The position numbers and the translations under genes were made by a program. From Kordiimonas aquimaris (GTDB taxonomy: Bacteria; Pseudomonadota; Alphaproteobacteria; Sphingomonadales; Kordiimonadaceae), in assembly GCF_025574485.1 (NCBI RefSeq), contig NZ_JAOBPO010000002.1, positions 746,501-810,500 of the forward strand: a stretch of 64,000 nt of DNA, read 5' to 3'. Shown piece after piece: positions 25,537 to 36,182 of this stretch (positions within the stretch are counted from its first letter, which is position 1; each line of letters opens with the position of its first letter). Under the pieces are notes generated by a model, which was not told the DNA's origin, did no database searches, and saw only the letters and a program-made list of their open reading frames with translations.

Positions 25537-27033
25537 ATGGCGAAAACATTGCTGCAATTGATGGGGGGGTCGGCTTGCAAACAAGATGCTGTTGTTAGCG
25601 GCCTGACAATTGACAGCCGAGGTGTGCGTGAAGGCGACCTGTTTGTAGCTGTGCCGGGTGCTAAATTAGATGGACGTGCTTATATAGGTGAGGCTTTGCG
25701 TAAAGGCGCTGCTGCTATTTTGACTGTGCCTGGCGGTGCTGATGATGTGGCTGAACGGAATGGGCAGCCGATTATTGAGCACAGTAACCCGCGAAAATTA
25801 TATGCTGAGATGGCAGCAAAATTCTACGGCCAACAACCGGATGTTCAAGTCGCAGTAACTGGCACTAATGGCAAAACGTCAGTTGCTGATTTTACTAGGC
25901 AAATTTGGCAGGCAATAGGCAGCGAAGCGGCGAGTTATGGCACTTTAGGTGTGCGTTCCAGTGCGCTTACTGTGGAGGGTGGCCTAACAACGCCTGATCC
26001 GATGGCATTGCATTCAACATTAGCAAATTTAAAATCAGCTGGCATTGATCATGTGGCAGTTGAAGCGTCCAGTCACGGCTTAGACCAGTGTCGTTTGGAT
26101 GGTATGAAAATTCGGGCAGCCGCTTTTACTAATTTAACGCGAGATCATCTGGATTATCACGGGACTGAGCAGGCATATTTTCAAGCAAAAGCGCGCTTGT
26201 TCATTGACTTGGTTGACTCAGAAAGTGGTTGTGTTGTTCTCAATGTTGACGATCCGTGGGGGCAGATACTCGATGATATAGCCGTTGGTTTAAGGGTCAA
26301 TCGTATTAGTTATGGGCGTTCAAAAACTGCAGCTTTGCGTCTTGTATCAACAAAACTAACGCCAGCAGGCCAAGATGTTGAAATAACATATGATGGAGCG
26401 GAGATTGCTTTCCACATTCCGCTTTTAGGTGAATTTCAGGCATTTAATGTGCTTGCTGCCATGGGGCTGGCTATAGCCACAGGTGGCAATATTGATGATG
26501 TGGTCAACGCTATACCAAAACTGGTTGGTGTACCGGGTCGCATGGAATTAATGGGTATTAGTAACGGCATTGCTGTTTATGTTGACTATGCGCATACACC
26601 GGATGGCTTGAGAACAGTTTTAAATGCTGCTCGTGCTCATGCTTCCAGAAAGCTTCATGTGGTTTTTGGATGTGGCGGTGACCGTGATCAAGGAAAACGG
26701 CCTGAAATGGGCGAGATAGCCGCTAAACTTGCGGACTACATTTATGTAACTGATGATAATCCGCGTACCGAAGATGCGGCGGTCATTCGCTCACAAATCA
26801 TCGAAAGTTGCCCTGATGCGCTGGAAATTGCTGATCGTAGGTCAGCAATTGAAGCTGCAATTGAAGCGGCGCAAGCTGGTGACATCATTATCGTGGCAGG
26901 TAAGGGGCACGAAACAGGTCAATCTATAGGCAATCAAGTAATTGAATATTCAGACATTGAAACAGTTGTTGATTTGCTGAGCCTTGGTACATCTGCCGGG
27001 ACTGACCCACAATTACAACCGAAAGGGCGCTAA
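25537..27033 (+). CDS. murE: UDP-MurNAc-tripeptide ligase MurE (meso-diaminopimelate-adding)
   Basis: The 498-residue Mur ligase has the ATP-binding loop GTNGKT with K113. The diaminopimelate-specific signature DNPR is at 407-410, so the added residue is meso-DAP rather than Lys. The N-terminal domain reads the UDP-MurNAc-dipeptide ([15 protein letters not shown]). It starts 13 bp after ftsI. In most alphaproteobacterial clusters murF follows, but here mraY starts one base after the murE stop. Confidence 0.96.
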   Translation: MAKTLLQLMGGSACKQDAVVSGLTIDSRGVREGDLFVAVPGAKLDGRAYIGEALRKGAAAILTVPGGADDVAERNGQPIIEHSNPRKLYAEMAAKFYGQQPDVQVAVTGTNGKTSVADFTRQIWQAIGSEAASYGTLGVRSSALTVEGGLTTPDPMALHSTLANLKSAGIDHVAVEASSHGLDQCRLDGMKIRAAAFTNLTRDHLDYHGTEQAYFQAKARLFIDLVDSESGCVVLNVDDPWGQILDDIAVGLRVNRISYGRSKTAALRLVSTKLTPAGQDVEITYDGAEIAFHIPLLGEFQAFNVLAAMGLAIATGGNIDDVVNAIPKLVGVPGRMELMGISNGIAVYVDYAHTPDGLRTVLNAARAHASRKLHVVFGCGGDRDQGKRPEMGEIAAKLADYIYVTDDNPRTEDAAVIRSQIIESCPDALEIADRRSAIEAAIEAAQAGDIIIVAGKGHETGQSIGNQVIEYSDIETVVDLLSLGTSAGTDPQLQPKGR

Positions 27034-27034
27034 C

Positions 27035-28099
27035 ATGTTTCATTTTCTTTCGGATCAAGGCGGAATTTTTAATCTATTCAGTTATTTGACGTTCCGCACT
27101 GGCGGTGCGGTTTTGACTGCAATGTTAATATGTTTTTTAACAGGCCCTTCAATAATTAACTGGTTGAAAAAGAAGCAAAAAAAAGGCCAGCCAATTCGCG
27201 AAGATGGACCGCAGAGCCACATTATAGCCAAAGCGGGTACACCCACTATGGGTGGTTTCATGATTTTATTGGGTTTGTTTGTCGCAACGCTGTTATGGGC
27301 AGACCTTACCAATCCGTTCGTTTGGGTTGTTTTGTTTGTTACTCTTAGTTTCGGCGCTATTGGATTTGTTGATGACTACCTAAAAGTTACTAAATCTTCC
27401 TCTGCTGGTGTGCCTGGGCGTCTAAAATTCATAATCGAGCTTCTTATCGGGCTTTCGGTTGCTTGGTGGCTGGCTGCTCTTGTTGAGCCAACTCTTGCAT
27501 TACCGTTCTTCAAAACGCTGCTACTAAATCTTGGCCTTTTCTATCTACCGTTTGCTTGTCTGGTTATTGTTTGGGCAGGGAACGCTGTCAATCTGACCGA
27601 CGGCCTTGATGGCTTGGCCATTGTACCAGTTATGATTGCGGCTGCCGCTTTTGGTTTGATCGCTTACCTTGTTGGTAACACAGTTTATACCGGCTACTTG
27701 GGCATCGCTTATGTCCCGGGCGCTGGTGAGCTTGCCGTGTTATGCGGTGCAATTATCGGAGCAGGGCTTGGTTTTTTGTGGTTTAACGCACCACCTGCAA
27801 TGGTGTTTATGGGAGATACCGGATCGCTAGCACTAGGTGGTGCATTAGGTACGGTTGCTGTTATTACAAAGCATGAAATTGTTCTTGGTATTATTGGTGG
27901 TTTGTTCTGGCTGGAAACCATTTCTGTCATCGTACAAGTCATCTCATTTAAGCTAACCGGCAAGCGCGTATTTCGTATGGCGCCGCTGCATCACCACTAT
28001 GAGCAGAAGGGTTGGGCTGAGCCAACGATCGTAATCCGATTTTGGATTATTGCGGTTATCCTTGCCCTTGTTGGCCTTGCTACATTGAAGTTGAGGTAA
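27035..28099 (+). CDS. mraY: Phospho-MurNAc-pentapeptide translocase MraY
   Basis: The 354-residue enzyme has about ten membrane helices and forms lipid I from UDP-MurNAc-pentapeptide and undecaprenyl phosphate. Family motifs are [20 protein letters not shown] with the catalytic aspartate pair, [13 protein letters not shown], and the cytoplasmic [11 protein letters not shown] histidine segment. The ATG at 27035 gives the expected N-terminus; the frame is open 17 codons into murE but those are not conserved. Confidence 0.97.
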   Translation: MFHFLSDQGGIFNLFSYLTFRTGGAVLTAMLICFLTGPSIINWLKKKQKKGQPIREDGPQSHIIAKAGTPTMGGFMILLGLFVATLLWADLTNPFVWVVLFVTLSFGAIGFVDDYLKVTKSSSAGVPGRLKFIIELLIGLSVAWWLAALVEPTLALPFFKTLLLNLGLFYLPFACLVIVWAGNAVNLTDGLDGLAIVPVMIAAAAFGLIAYLVGNTVYTGYLGIAYVPGAGELAVLCGAIIGAGLGFLWFNAPPAMVFMGDTGSLALGGALGTVAVITKHEIVLGIIGGLFWLETISVIVQVISFKLTGKRVFRMAPLHHHYEQKGWAEPTIVIRFWIIAVILALVGLATLKLR

Positions 28100-28105
28100 G
28101 GCACA

Positions 28106-29464
28106 GTGATTACTGCACCATATTATCAAGACAAGCATATCGGGGTTTTTGGCCTTGCGCGGACAGGCGTTGCCGCTGTTCACGCACTTGTTGCATCGGG
28201 TGCAAAAGTGATGGCTTGGGATGATAATCAACAGTCATGTAAACAGGCAGGTGAGTTTGCTGGCAATCTGTATGACGCAGATTTCTCTGAGTTTGATGCA
28301 CTGTTGTTGGCACCAGGGGTGCCTTTAACATTCCCAACGCCACATAAATTGGTAGAAAAAGCTGCAGCAAATGATGTGCCCCTGTTGAGCGATGTAGACG
28401 TTTTTCAAACTGCACGGGATAATCTTGCCCCCCATAAAGTAGTGGCAATTACCGGCACCAATGGCAAATCTACTACAACGGCGCTTATTCACCACATTGT
28501 TGCAACGCTGGGCATGCCTGCTGAAATGGGGGGAAACATCGGCACAGGTATACTCTCGCTTGATCCATTACCAAAAAAAGGCGTGTACGTTTTTGAACTG
28601 TCTTCTTTTCAGCTAGAACTTACACAGTCATTTGACGCAGATATTGCTATATTATTAAATGTCTCGCCTGATCATCTGGATCGCCACGGCGACATGAAAT
28701 CATATGTTGCCGCAAAAGCTCGTTTGTTCGAGATGCAGTCGAGCAATCGTACTGCCGTTATTAGTGTTGATGATGAGTACGGTCTTGCAATGGCTGCTGC
28801 TTGTAACAGCAATATTGTGCCGATTTCTGTTCAACAAACTGTTGAGGGCGGTATTTATATTGACGATGGCATGCTGGTGGATGACATCAAAGGTAAAGGC
28901 CGCATTGTTGGTGATGTCGCTGATTTGGTGGCGCTTAAAGGCGTTCATAACTGGCAAAATGCTGCCGCAGCATATGCCGCATGCCGTAAATTAGGTCTCA
29001 AGTCCAAATCTGTATATGAAGCAATGAAAACATTCCCCGGATTGGTGCATCGTCAAGAGCTTGTGCCGACTAAGTGTGATTTTAGTGTTGTGAATGATTC
29101 CAAAGCGACAAACGTTGATGCAGCTCTGCGTGCGCTGAGAACATTCCCGCGCATAAGGTGGATTGCGGGTGGACGTTCCAAGGACCGTGATTTTCAAGCG
29201 CTCGCAAATGGGATAAGTGCCGTTCGAAAAGCATACCTGATGGGTGAGCATGGTCCTGACATAGGCGAAGCGCTTCCAGATAATCTTTTGCAGCAAAAGT
29301 TTAAGACGATGCAAGAAGCAGTAACATGCGCTATTGACGATGCGGAAGAAGGTGACACGGTTCTTTTGTCTCCGGCGTGTACAGCTTTTGATCAGTTCGC
29401 AAATTTCGAGGAAAGAGGCGACGCGTTCAAAGCACAAGTGGCCGCAACGGAGAAGTGTCAATGA
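28106..29464 (+). CDS. murD: UDP-MurNAc-alanine:D-glutamate ligase MurD
   Basis: This is a 452-residue Mur ligase with a GTG start at 28106. The N-terminal Rossmann domain (IGVFGLARTGVAAVHAL) binds UDP-MurNAc-Ala. ATP is bound by ITGTNGKSTTTALI near residue 115. The C-terminal domain carries VNDSKATNVDAALRAL and GGRSKDRDF. It adds D-glutamate in the cytoplasmic precursor pathway. It is six bases after mraY and overlaps ftsW by ATGA. Confidence 0.96.
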   Translation: MITAPYYQDKHIGVFGLARTGVAAVHALVASGAKVMAWDDNQQSCKQAGEFAGNLYDADFSEFDALLLAPGVPLTFPTPHKLVEKAAANDVPLLSDVDVFQTARDNLAPHKVVAITGTNGKSTTTALIHHIVATLGMPAEMGGNIGTGILSLDPLPKKGVYVFELSSFQLELTQSFDADIAILLNVSPDHLDRHGDMKSYVAAKARLFEMQSSNRTAVISVDDEYGLAMAAACNSNIVPISVQQTVEGGIYIDDGMLVDDIKGKGRIVGDVADLVALKGVHNWQNAAAAYAACRKLGLKSKSVYEAMKTFPGLVHRQELVPTKCDFSVVNDSKATNVDAALRALRTFPRIRWIAGGRSKDRDFQALANGISAVRKAYLMGEHGPDIGEALPDNLLQQKFKTMQEAVTCAIDDAEEGDTVLLSPACTAFDQFANFEERGDAFKAQVAATEKCQ

Positions 29465-30612
29465 TCGCATTTTCCAGAAATGATAATTCCGTACTTTCTC
29501 GCTGGTGGTGGACAGTAGATCGTTGGATGTTAGTGCTGGTTCTGGCATTGACGATGGTAGGCATATGGCTGACACTAACAGCCAGCCCAGCAGTCGCAGA
29601 ACGTATCGGACTGGGGTCTCTTCACTTTGTTAAGAAACAGTCCTTTTTTCTGACACTTGGACTTGGGGTAATTATTGCAGTTTCCATGATGTCTGCTGCA
29701 ATGGTGCGTCGCATGTCAGTGATAGGTTTTCCCATTGCGTTGATCCTGGTTGTGGCCACTTTGTTTGTTGGTCCGGAGATAAAGGGAGCAACTCGCTGGT
29801 TGCCGCTCGGTGTTTTCACGTTGCAGCCAAGTGAATTTCTCAAACCGTTCTTCATAGTTACGACAGCTTGGGTATTGTCTGCCGACTTTGAACAGGATGG
29901 TTTGCCAGCCAAGCGCGTTGCAACAGCACTTTATGTTGCTGTAGTTGGTTTGCTGATTCTGCAACCAGATTTTGGTCAGACCGTTTTGGTCAGTGCAGTT
30001 TGGCTTGCTCAAATGGCTTTGGCTGGTCTACCGCTTGCATGGCTTACACTTGCGGGTGTTGTCGCATTAATGGGCGTGGGTCTCGCCTACGCATTTTTGC
30101 CACATGTAGCCAGTCGCATAGACAGGTTTATTAACCCAGCAAGCGGCGATACATTTCAAACAGACAAGGCAATGCAGGCATTCGAATCTGGCGGTATGCT
30201 TGGTAAAGGCCCAGGTGAAGGCGCTGTTAAACTTCATTTGCCGGATGCTCATGCTGATTACATCTTTGCCGTCATCGGAGAAGAGTTTGGTGCGATAGCA
30301 TGTGTGATGCTGTTAATGCTATTTGCCGGAATTGTGATGCGTGGTTTGTCTCATTTGGTAGATGAGGAAAATCCGTTTCGTATGCTCGCTGCTGCAGGGC
30401 TTATAGCGCAATTTGGTCTCCAAACACTGATCAATGTCGGCGTCAATCTTGCAATTCTCCCGTCAAAAGGCATGACACTTCCTTTTGTTTCTTATGGCGG
30501 GTCTTCAATGCTGGCGCTAGCGATTGGTATGGGCATGGTACTTGCCCTTACGCGCCGCAACCGTTTTATCCAGGCGAGTGTGGACCCACTTGGATGGAAG
30601 GCGGCGGAATAA
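29461..30612 (+). CDS. ftsW: Septal peptidoglycan glycosyltransferase FtsW
   Basis: The 383-residue SEDS protein has about ten membrane helices. Conserved pieces are GATRWLPLGVFTLQPSEFLK, the LPDAHADYIFAVIGEEFG segment in the large periplasmic loop region, and GMTLPFVSYGGSSMLA near the end. It polymerises lipid II at the septum together with FtsI. The start at 29461 overlaps the murD stop, and its TAA shares one base with the murG start. Confidence 0.96.
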   Translation: MIAFSRNDNSVLSRWWWTVDRWMLVLVLALTMVGIWLTLTASPAVAERIGLGSLHFVKKQSFFLTLGLGVIIAVSMMSAAMVRRMSVIGFPIALILVVATLFVGPEIKGATRWLPLGVFTLQPSEFLKPFFIVTTAWVLSADFEQDGLPAKRVATALYVAVVGLLILQPDFGQTVLVSAVWLAQMALAGLPLAWLTLAGVVALMGVGLAYAFLPHVASRIDRFINPASGDTFQTDKAMQAFESGGMLGKGPGEGAVKLHLPDAHADYIFAVIGEEFGAIACVMLLMLFAGIVMRGLSHLVDEENPFRMLAAAGLIAQFGLQTLINVGVNLAILPSKGMTLPFVSYGGSSMLALAIGMGMVLALTRRNRFIQASVDPLGWKAAE

Positions 30613-31721
30613 TGAGCGATGCTCCATACATTATTTTAGCGTCAGGCGGTACAGGCGGGCACATGATGCCAGCTGAAGCTGTTGCGGATAAGCTTGTTGC
30701 TGCTGGTTATGAGGTTACCCTTGTGACTGACAAACGAGGCGGCGCTATTGGTAATGTATTCCGCACAATCGACCGCAAGGTGCTGAATGCCAGCAGTCAC
30801 ATGAGTGGTGGTTTGGTTGGTAAAGTCGCGTCTTTATTTAGTATATTTTTCAGCACTATTGCTGTGCGAAAAATGTTCAAGCTTCGAAAGCCTACGGTTG
30901 TAGTTGGCTTTGGTGGATATCCTTCGCTTCCTGCTGTCTTGGCAGCACGCTTGATGAAAATACCATATGTTTTACATGAACAGAACGCTGTGCTGGGGCG
31001 CGTGAACCGTAAAATGGCGAAGCGTGCAGAATTAGTCGCTTTGAGTGTTGAGAAGACAGAATTAGTCCCCGATGATGTGAACACCATCGTCACAGGTAAC
31101 CCTGTGCGCACACTTATCGCAAACTTGGCTAATATTGCCTACGCTGTACCGATGGGTTTTGGCGATATACGGCTATTAATTCTGGGTGGTAGTCAGGGTG
31201 CTCGCATTATGTCAGATGTGGTGCCAGAAGCACTTGCTGGTCTTAGTGATGATTATCGTGAGCGATTAGACGTAATGCATCAGGCAAGACCTGAGGATGT
31301 TAAACGTGTAACAAGCGCGTATAAAAACGCTGGTATTCGTGCAGTGATAGAGCCTTATTTTGATGATGTAGGCGGGATTTTGCTTAAAGCGCAGCTTGTT
31401 ATAGCGCGTTCTGGCGCCTCTACTCTTGCTGAACTGACGGCAATGGGTCGCCCTGCCATTTTAGTGCCTTTAGCGATTGCTGCAGATAATCATCAAGCAG
31501 CAAATGCTGCAATTATTGAAGAAGCAGGTGCTGGTTGGTTAATTGAAGAGAGCGACTTTACGGCCGAGGCTCTGACTAAACTTCTAGATAAAATGTTTGA
31601 GGACATGGGTGATATGCGAGATGCGTCAGATGGCATGCGCACACTTGCACGACTTGATGCTGCGCAAATGCTTGCATCGGAAATCATTGCTATTGGTGAT
31701 AAGGACTCGATTGTACGATGA
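30612..31721 (+). CDS. murG: Lipid II synthase MurG (undecaprenyl-PP-MurNAc-pentapeptide GlcNAc transferase)
   Basis: This is a 369-residue GT-B fold glycosyltransferase. The glycine-rich loop [17 protein letters not shown] at the N-terminus contacts lipid I, followed by GFGGYPSLP and [13 protein letters not shown]. The UDP-GlcNAc half shows ILGGSQGAR and [10 protein letters not shown]. The ATG at 30612 uses the last base of the ftsW stop. It is peripheral on the inner membrane face. Confidence 0.96.
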   Translation: MSDAPYIILASGGTGGHMMPAEAVADKLVAAGYEVTLVTDKRGGAIGNVFRTIDRKVLNASSHMSGGLVGKVASLFSIFFSTIAVRKMFKLRKPTVVVGFGGYPSLPAVLAARLMKIPYVLHEQNAVLGRVNRKMAKRAELVALSVEKTELVPDDVNTIVTGNPVRTLIANLANIAYAVPMGFGDIRLLILGGSQGARIMSDVVPEALAGLSDDYRERLDVMHQARPEDVKRVTSAYKNAGIRAVIEPYFDDVGGILLKAQLVIARSGASTLAELTAMGRPAILVPLAIAADNHQAANAAIIEEAGAGWLIEESDFTAEALTKLLDKMFEDMGDMRDASDGMRTLARLDAAQMLASEIIAIGDKDSIVR

Positions 31722-33133
31722 AAAACGTACCTTTTGATATTGGTGTTGTTCACTTTGTTGGTATTGGTGGTATTGGTATGTCCGGCATCGCCGAAGTTAT
31801 GCATAACCTCGGTTATAAAGTTCAAGGATCCGATCTATCAAAAAATGCCAATGTTGAGCGTCTTTGCCATTTGGGTATTGACGTTAAAATAGGACAAAAA
31901 GCGGGCAACCTTGATAGTGCCAAAGTTATTGTCGTTTCATCGGCAATAAAGTCTAACAATCCGGAAATGCAAGAAGCTAGACGCCGTGGTTTGCCAGTTG
32001 TACGTCGCGCGGAAATGCTCGCGGAGCTTATGCGTTTGAAATGGTGTGTATCCGTTGCGGGCACTCACGGTAAAACCACAACCACTTCTATGGTGGCGGC
32101 TGTTCTTGAGGCCGCGTCTATTGATCCAACAGTTATCAATGGCGGCATTATTAACAGTTACGGCACAAATGCCCGCCTTGGTGAAAGTGACTGGATGGTT
32201 GTTGAAGCAGACGAGTCTGACGGTACTTTTGTCAAGCTACCTGCAACAATTGCTGTTGTAACAAATATGGACCCAGAGCATTTGGATTTCTATGGCACCT
32301 TCGATGCTGAGAAAGAGGCCTTTCGTCAATTCTTGGATCGTGTCCCGTTTTATGGATCAGCAGTTCTATGCATTGACCACCCAGAAGTGCAAGGCCTTAT
32401 AGGCTCGCTGCAAGGCAGAAAATTTGTAACTTACGGCATGTCCGCTCAGGCTGATGTGCGAGCGCATAATATTGTTTCAAAACTGGGAACAACCACTTTT
32501 GATGTAACGGTACGGGGCCTTGGCGGTGAGCAGGATACGATAATCCAGTCTGTAAAATTACCAATGCCGGGTAATCATAATGTCCAGAACGCACTGGCCG
32601 CAATTGCGGTAGGTCTTCAAATGAATATTACTAGTGACGTTCTAGCAAATGCGTTTGCTGGCTTTAGTGGGGTAAAACGCCGCTTCACCATAACAGGGCA
32701 AGCTAACGGTGTTACGGTTGTTGATGATTATGGCCATCATCCGGTGGAAATTGCTGCTGTTTTGAAAGCCGCTCGGGACTCGTTTGATCAAAAAGTTGTC
32801 GCAGTTGTACAGCCTCACCGTTATTCCCGTTTGAAAAGTTTATTCGAGGACTTCTGTACCTGTTTTAATGATGCAGACGTCGTGATCGTCACACCTATTT
32901 ATGAAGCTGGTGAGCAACCTATTGAAGGTGCTAGTCAGAATTCCTTGATAGAAGGACTACTTGCGCGTGGACACCGACAAGTTGATGCAGTTGATGGTCC
33001 TGATGGTTTGGCAGAAACAGTAGCGAAATACACGAACGCTGGTGATGTGGTTGTTTGTTTGGGTGCTGGATCTATTTCTGCATGGGCAAATGCACTACCT
33101 GGCCAGCTCGAGGAAGTGGGAGGTCAATTGTGA
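31718..33133 (+). CDS. murC: UDP-MurNAc:L-alanine ligase MurC
   Basis: The 471-residue first-acting Mur ligase has the Rossmann domain [17 protein letters not shown], the ATP loop [12 protein letters not shown] near residue 114, [12 protein letters not shown], and [10 protein letters not shown] in the C-terminal half. It joins L-Ala to UDP-MurNAc in the cytoplasm. It overlaps murG by ATGA and murB by a single base (TGATG). Confidence 0.97.
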   Translation: MKNVPFDIGVVHFVGIGGIGMSGIAEVMHNLGYKVQGSDLSKNANVERLCHLGIDVKIGQKAGNLDSAKVIVVSSAIKSNNPEMQEARRRGLPVVRRAEMLAELMRLKWCVSVAGTHGKTTTTSMVAAVLEAASIDPTVINGGIINSYGTNARLGESDWMVVEADESDGTFVKLPATIAVVTNMDPEHLDFYGTFDAEKEAFRQFLDRVPFYGSAVLCIDHPEVQGLIGSLQGRKFVTYGMSAQADVRAHNIVSKLGTTTFDVTVRGLGGEQDTIIQSVKLPMPGNHNVQNALAAIAVGLQMNITSDVLANAFAGFSGVKRRFTITGQANGVTVVDDYGHHPVEIAAVLKAARDSFDQKVVAVVQPHRYSRLKSLFEDFCTCFNDADVVIVTPIYEAGEQPIEGASQNSLIEGLLARGHRQVDAVDGPDGLAETVAKYTNAGDVVVCLGAGSISAWANALPGQLEEVGGQL

Positions 33134-34059
33134 TGCAAGCATCTTTCTCATCGTTTCTTGATGCATTACCGCACGTAAAAGGGCGTTTGGTAAAAGATGC
33201 GCCGCTTGCAAGACTTAGCTGGTTCAGGACAGGCGGCGCAGCTGACTTGTTGTTTGAACCTGCTGATGAAGCTGACCTCATCGCATTCTTGAAAACCGTA
33301 CCGATAAAAACACCCATTACAGTTATTGGTGTTGGGTCTAATTTGTTAGTAAGAGATGGTGGGGTGCGAGGCATCGTTATTCGCCTTGGACGCGGGTTTG
33401 CCGACATCAATATTCGCGGCAACGTTGTTAAGGCTGGTGCTGCAGCTATGGATGTTCATGTTGCCAAAGCAGCTGCAAAAGCAGAAATGTCCGGGCTGGA
33501 GTTCTTGGTTGGTGTGCCAGGTACCATTGGCGGCGCTATACGTATGAACGCTGGTGCATACGGTGATGAAATTAAAGATGTTTTAAAGCATGTCCATGCC
33601 GTTGATCGTTATGGACATCTTCATGAATTTTTGCCAGCTGATTGCGGTTTTAGCTACCGCCATTCAAAGCTTGATGATGACCTAATAATTCTTGGCGCTT
33701 CTTTTAATGTGGTGGCAGGTGATGAAGAAATTATTCTAGTGAAAATGAACGAAATATCGAATTCACGCGCAGACAGTCAGCCACTAGGTACACGTACTGG
33801 TGGCAGCACGTTTAAGAACCCTGACGGAAAGTATGCTTGGGAGCTAATCGATCAGGCTGGATGCCGTGGCATGCGCATAGGTGGCGCTCAGGTTTCGGAA
33901 AAGCATTGTAACTTCTTGATTAACCACGGTGATGCCACGGCGGAGGATATCGAACGCCTTGGTGATGATGTGCGTGCAAAGGTTTTGGCACATAGCGGTG
34001 TTGAACTTGAGTGGGAAATAAAACGGATTGGCGATTTCGGTGACGGAGACGCCAAATGA
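33133..34059 (+). CDS. murB: UDP-N-acetylenolpyruvoylglucosamine reductase MurB
   Basis: The 308-residue flavoenzyme reduces UDP-GlcNAc-enolpyruvate to UDP-MurNAc using NADPH. FAD-binding segments IGVGSNLLVRDGG and VGVPGTIGGAIRMNAGAYG are present. The active-site serine lies in GTRTGGSTFKNPDG and the C-terminal signature is VSEKHCNFLIN. The ATG at 33133 is the natural start; the open frame 26 codons upstream lies inside murC. The murB stop overlaps ftsQ, leaving no ddl gene between them as is usual in related clusters. Confidence 0.96.
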   Translation: MQASFSSFLDALPHVKGRLVKDAPLARLSWFRTGGAADLLFEPADEADLIAFLKTVPIKTPITVIGVGSNLLVRDGGVRGIVIRLGRGFADINIRGNVVKAGAAAMDVHVAKAAAKAEMSGLEFLVGVPGTIGGAIRMNAGAYGDEIKDVLKHVHAVDRYGHLHEFLPADCGFSYRHSKLDDDLIILGASFNVVAGDEEIILVKMNEISNSRADSQPLGTRTGGSTFKNPDGKYAWELIDQAGCRGMRIGGAQVSEKHCNFLINHGDATAEDIERLGDDVRAKVLAHSGVELEWEIKRIGDFGDGDAK

Positions 34060-34835
34060 TAGAAGCTGTAAAGCACAATAAATCTGTCGCGGTATTTTTG
34101 CTTCTGCTGCTGGGAATCAGCATCAGTGCCGAGGTTTGGAAAGCGCAAACAAACAATCTGATTATCGAAACAACACGTGACGCTGGCTTTGTTTTAAGTG
34201 ACTTGAGAATTAATGGCCTTAAGCGCACAAGGCACGATAGTATCTTGGCTGTGTTGGATGTTGATGATGGAATGCCGCTGCTATCAGTTGATTTGCTGGC
34301 TTTGCAAAAGAGAATTGAAGCGTTGCCATGGGTCAAGCGTGCAGATGTTAGTCGTGTTTTACCCGGCGGATTAAACATAAATATTACAGAGTGTAAGCCC
34401 TTTGCGTTGCTGCAATCTGATGGAAAAGTTGTGCTGGTTGATCCGGACGGTATGGTCATAACTGATAGAAATTTGGCGGAATTCTCTGATTTTCCATTAC
34501 TGGTTGGAAGCTTGTCACCTGCAGATTTACGCCATTTTGAAGGCTTGATGACTGCAGCTGCTGATGTTGCAGTGCGCGTAAAGTCTGCGGTGCGCGTTGG
34601 GGACAGAAGATGGGATCTGATTTTTGACAATGGAATTCGCGTTAAATTGCCGGAAGATATAACGCGCGGCTACGACGCATCGGTTGCGTGGGAAAAGTTC
34701 ATAAACCTCAATAAAGAATACAAACTTTTGGCGCGGGAAATCAGCGTGGTGGATATGAGAACACCAGACAGGCTGACTCTGAGAATTACGCCGGAAGGCC
34801 AGCGCCAGATGGCAGGTAAAGAGAGAGTATTGTAA
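34056..34835 (+). CDS. ftsQ: Cell division protein FtsQ
   Basis: This 259-residue bitopic protein has a very short cytoplasmic tail, a membrane helix at about residues 8-27 and a POTRA domain at about 46-115 (LRINGLKRTRHDSILAVLDV, then WVKRADVSRVLPGGLNINI). An FtsQ-type beta domain follows with VVLVDPDGMVI and FPLLVG. It scaffolds FtsL and FtsB in the divisome. The start overlaps murB by ATGA. Confidence 0.92.
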   Translation: MIEAVKHNKSVAVFLLLLLGISISAEVWKAQTNNLIIETTRDAGFVLSDLRINGLKRTRHDSILAVLDVDDGMPLLSVDLLALQKRIEALPWVKRADVSRVLPGGLNINITECKPFALLQSDGKVVLVDPDGMVITDRNLAEFSDFPLLVGSLSPADLRHFEGLMTAAADVAVRVKSAVRVGDRRWDLIFDNGIRVKLPEDITRGYDASVAWEKFINLNKEYKLLAREISVVDMRTPDRLTLRITPEGQRQMAGKERVL

Positions 34836-34840
34836 CGAAC

Positions 34841-36106
34841 ATGATTGCAAAAAACGGCAAACAAGAAAGTATTGTTGCAGCACTTGATATTGGTTCGAGC
34901 AAAGTCGCATGCTTAATTGCTGAAATTACCGAAAATGGGCAAGCCCGTGTTCTAGGTGTTGGCAATCGTACATGTGACGGTGGTGTTTCCAGCGGAACTA
35001 TTGTGGATATGCGCACAACCGAAAATGCAATTAAAGCGGCTGTTGACCAAGCTGAAAAAATGGCTGGGCATACAATCAGTGACGTATTGCTTACCTTCTC
35101 TGGTGGTGACCCTAAAAGTCAGGTTATTGAAGTAACGGTTGATGTAACTGGCCATGCTGTTAGCAGTGATGATATTGACAAAGCACTTACCAAGGCAAAA
35201 GCAGAGATTGATCCTGAGCAAGGTGCATTGTTGCATGCCTTTCCAGCAGCCTATGCTGTTGACGGTAATTACGGCGTTAAGGCGCCTAAAGGTATGTACG
35301 GTAAAAAGTTAAGCCTTGCTCTGCTAGTTATTACCGTTGATCCAGGACCTCTCCAAAACTTACAAGCATGTGTCAGACGAGCACACCTTAACATACCTGA
35401 TGTGGTGTTAACTCCATTCGCGGCAGGTCTTTCCACTCTCGTAGAGGATGAAATGAAGATGGGCGCCGCTTGCATTGATATTGGCGAGGGGACGACCGGT
35501 ATCTCTATTTTTGCGCAAGGTGCGCTTGTTCATGCAGAAACGCTGCCCATAGGTGGTGGACAAATCACAGATGTGATTGCGCGCAACTTGCTGACGCCCT
35601 TTGACCAAGCTGAACGCCTCAAGACGTTTAACGGTGCGGCGATTGTTGACCCTGCAGATGAGCGACAGGAGATGGAAGTTCAACAAGTCGGTGAGGCAGG
35701 CCGTGATAGTCTTGTACGCATGCCGCGCAGCAGCCTGACGTCTGTTATTCAAGCTGAGTTGGAACTTTTGTTTGCAACTATCAGTGAGCATCTAGATGCA
35801 TCCGGTTTTTCAGGTGTAACTGGTCGGCGTGTTGTGTTGACAGGCGGCGTTGCCAACTGTGAAGGGATTAGGGACTTAGCTGGCAAGATGCTTAATCGCC
35901 GTGTTCGTATTGGTAAGCCTCAATTCGTTGATGGGTTGCCTCAGGCTGCGCAGTCGCCGAGCTTTGCTGGTGTTGTTGGTTTGGTATTGTATGCGGCCAG
36001 TGGCACGATTGAAGATGTAAAAGATAGAAAACAAGAAGTAAGTGAACCAAGCGGTGAACTTGGTGCATTAGGCCGCATAACGCGGTGGTTAAGGGACAAT
36101 TTCTAA
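34841..36106 (+). CDS. ftsA: Cell division protein FtsA
   Basis: The 421-residue actin-like ATPase has a phosphate-1 segment AALDIGSSKVACLI, a phosphate-2 segment AACIDIGEGTTGISIF and an adenosine-contact segment VVLTGGVANCEGI. The final residues ITRWLRDNF form the amphipathic helix that tethers FtsZ filaments to the membrane. It starts five bases after ftsQ. Confidence 0.96.
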   Translation: MIAKNGKQESIVAALDIGSSKVACLIAEITENGQARVLGVGNRTCDGGVSSGTIVDMRTTENAIKAAVDQAEKMAGHTISDVLLTFSGGDPKSQVIEVTVDVTGHAVSSDDIDKALTKAKAEIDPEQGALLHAFPAAYAVDGNYGVKAPKGMYGKKLSLALLVITVDPGPLQNLQACVRRAHLNIPDVVLTPFAAGLSTLVEDEMKMGAACIDIGEGTTGISIFAQGALVHAETLPIGGGQITDVIARNLLTPFDQAERLKTFNGAAIVDPADERQEMEVQQVGEAGRDSLVRMPRSSLTSVIQAELELLFATISEHLDASGFSGVTGRRVVLTGGVANCEGIRDLAGKMLNRRVRIGKPQFVDGLPQAAQSPSFAGVVGLVLYAASGTIEDVKDRKQEVSEPSGELGALGRITRWLRDNF

Positions 36107-36182
36107 CGGGCAAGAGATGGCCTCGGTGCTGGCATGCAGGCACTATATAGGCTAACATGATTTGAAACGGAGGAACTGGGCA

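Noticed and set aside
33920-34630. Open frame of 236 codons antisense to murB and ftsQ
   Set aside because: It spans the junction of two conserved overlapping genes and encodes Ser/Thr-rich sequence without domain features.
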